This document shows positions 16,718-16,947 of a stretch of 16,947 nt of DNA, one piece after another. A model generated the notes under the pieces. That model saw only the letters and a program-made list of their open reading frames with translations. It did no database searches and had not been told where the DNA came from. The stretch is from Aquificota bacterium (GTDB lineage Bacteria > Aquificota > Aquificia > Aquificales > Hydrogenothermaceae): positions 1 through 16,947 of the forward strand of contig JAADEV010000088.1 of NCBI GenBank assembly GCA_013153295.1, in the 5' to 3' direction. The first letter of the stretch is position 1; each line of letters starts with the position of its first letter. A program made the position numbers and the translations under genes.

Positions 16718-16775
16718 TTGAGTAGATGTTGAACTGTTTTGAAATTGCTTAATAAAAACATAAAAAGGGGAGAAG

Positions 16776-16947
16776 ATGGAGAAAAAGAAGTGGCGGACGG
16801 CGATAAGCTGGCATTTTGGAGATGAGGCTTATGTAAGGGGGTATAACCTACGGGAGTTAATAGGTAGGCTTTCTTTTACAGAAGCAATATATCTGGTTTT
16901 AAAAGGTGAGTTGCCTACAGAAAGGGAAAGGAAAATGCTTGATGCGG
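16776..16947 (+). CDS. Citrate synthase/citryl-CoA lyase-family protein, N-terminal part
   Basis: The first 57 residues of a gene that runs off the window. The sequence WRTAISWHFGDEAYVRGYNL (6-25) followed by RELIGRLSFTEAIYLVLKGE (26-45), then LPTERERKMLDA, is the characteristic N-terminus of the short (about 260-residue) citrate synthase-like proteins that include citryl-CoA lyase of Hydrogenobacter/Aquifex and the C-terminal module of ATP-citrate lyase. The role would be cleaving citryl-CoA to acetyl-CoA and oxaloacetate in the reductive TCA cycle. A free-standing gene starting here rules out the ATP-citrate lyase fusion, but a small citrate synthase remains possible, because the catalytic His and Asp lie beyond the edge. 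GGGGAG (16767-16772) precedes the ATG. Confidence 0.72.
   Translation, partial: MEKKKWRTAISWHFGDEAYVRGYNLRELIGRLSFTEAIYLVLKGELPTERERKMLDA

Noticed and set aside
16729..16757. Second plus-strand promoter (TTGAAC with AT-rich -10) for the last gene
   Set aside because: The spacing to any reasonable -10 is 15 nt or the hexamer is poor; the TTGATG/TATATT pair with 17 nt is clearly better.

Overview
The window looks like chromosomal DNA of an AT-rich thermophilic bacterium of the Aquificota, probably Hydrogenothermaceae (Persephonella/Sulfurihydrogenibium-like). This is inferred from three things. The ATP synthase has paired b' and b peripheral-stalk genes. The 154-residue lumazine synthase closely resembles what I recall of the Aquifex enzyme, with the same F22/H88/R127 numbering. 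The last gene encodes a small citrate synthase/citryl-CoA lyase-family protein, and the proteins are rich in Lys, Glu and Ile. The genus cannot be fixed without a search.

Layout. (1) Positions 1-35 hold the first 11 codons of an unidentified minus-strand gene, divergent from the next block. (2) Positions 196-5624 hold a plus-strand F-type ATP synthase operon, atpF'-atpF-atpH-atpA-atpG-atpD, ending at a strong intrinsic terminator. Subunits a, c and epsilon are not in it. (3) yajC (plus) follows alone, and its stop codon overlaps that of the convergent minus-strand phosphoesterase gene. (4) Positions 6033-9565 (minus) form a compact run in the order Gfo/Idh/MocA oxidoreductase, DegT-family aminotransferase, ribH, nusB, metallophosphoesterase. 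It is preceded by dapA, from which a terminator hairpin separates it. (5) Positions 10695-16539 (minus) form a complete tripartite RND efflux operon (TolC-like channel, membrane-fusion adaptor, RND permease) with a recognisable promoter and a strong terminator. (6) At the right edge, divergent from the efflux operon, a plus-strand citrate synthase/citryl-CoA lyase-family gene begins and runs off the window.

Function. The first block makes the F1 sector and peripheral stalk of ATP synthase. The minus-strand run mixes core metabolism (lysine/cell wall through DapA, riboflavin through RibH), transcription antitermination (NusB) and a two-gene module that looks like sugar-nucleotide amination. 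The RND operon should span both membranes. Its adaptor carries an exact R-x3-L-x6-S TolC-docking motif, the TolC-like protein has a very methionine-rich segment, and the adaptor ends in CxxC, which together hint at a soft-metal or thiol-reactive substrate but do not prove it.

The region is mostly conserved core genes, with no CRISPR, tRNA, rRNA or mobile element seen. The points most worth following are the signal peptide-like N-terminus of the b subunit, the Met-rich channel with the Cys-tailed adaptor, the altered proton-relay residues of the RND pump, the altered GNHD motif of the phosphoesterase, and the citryl-CoA lyase-like gene start.
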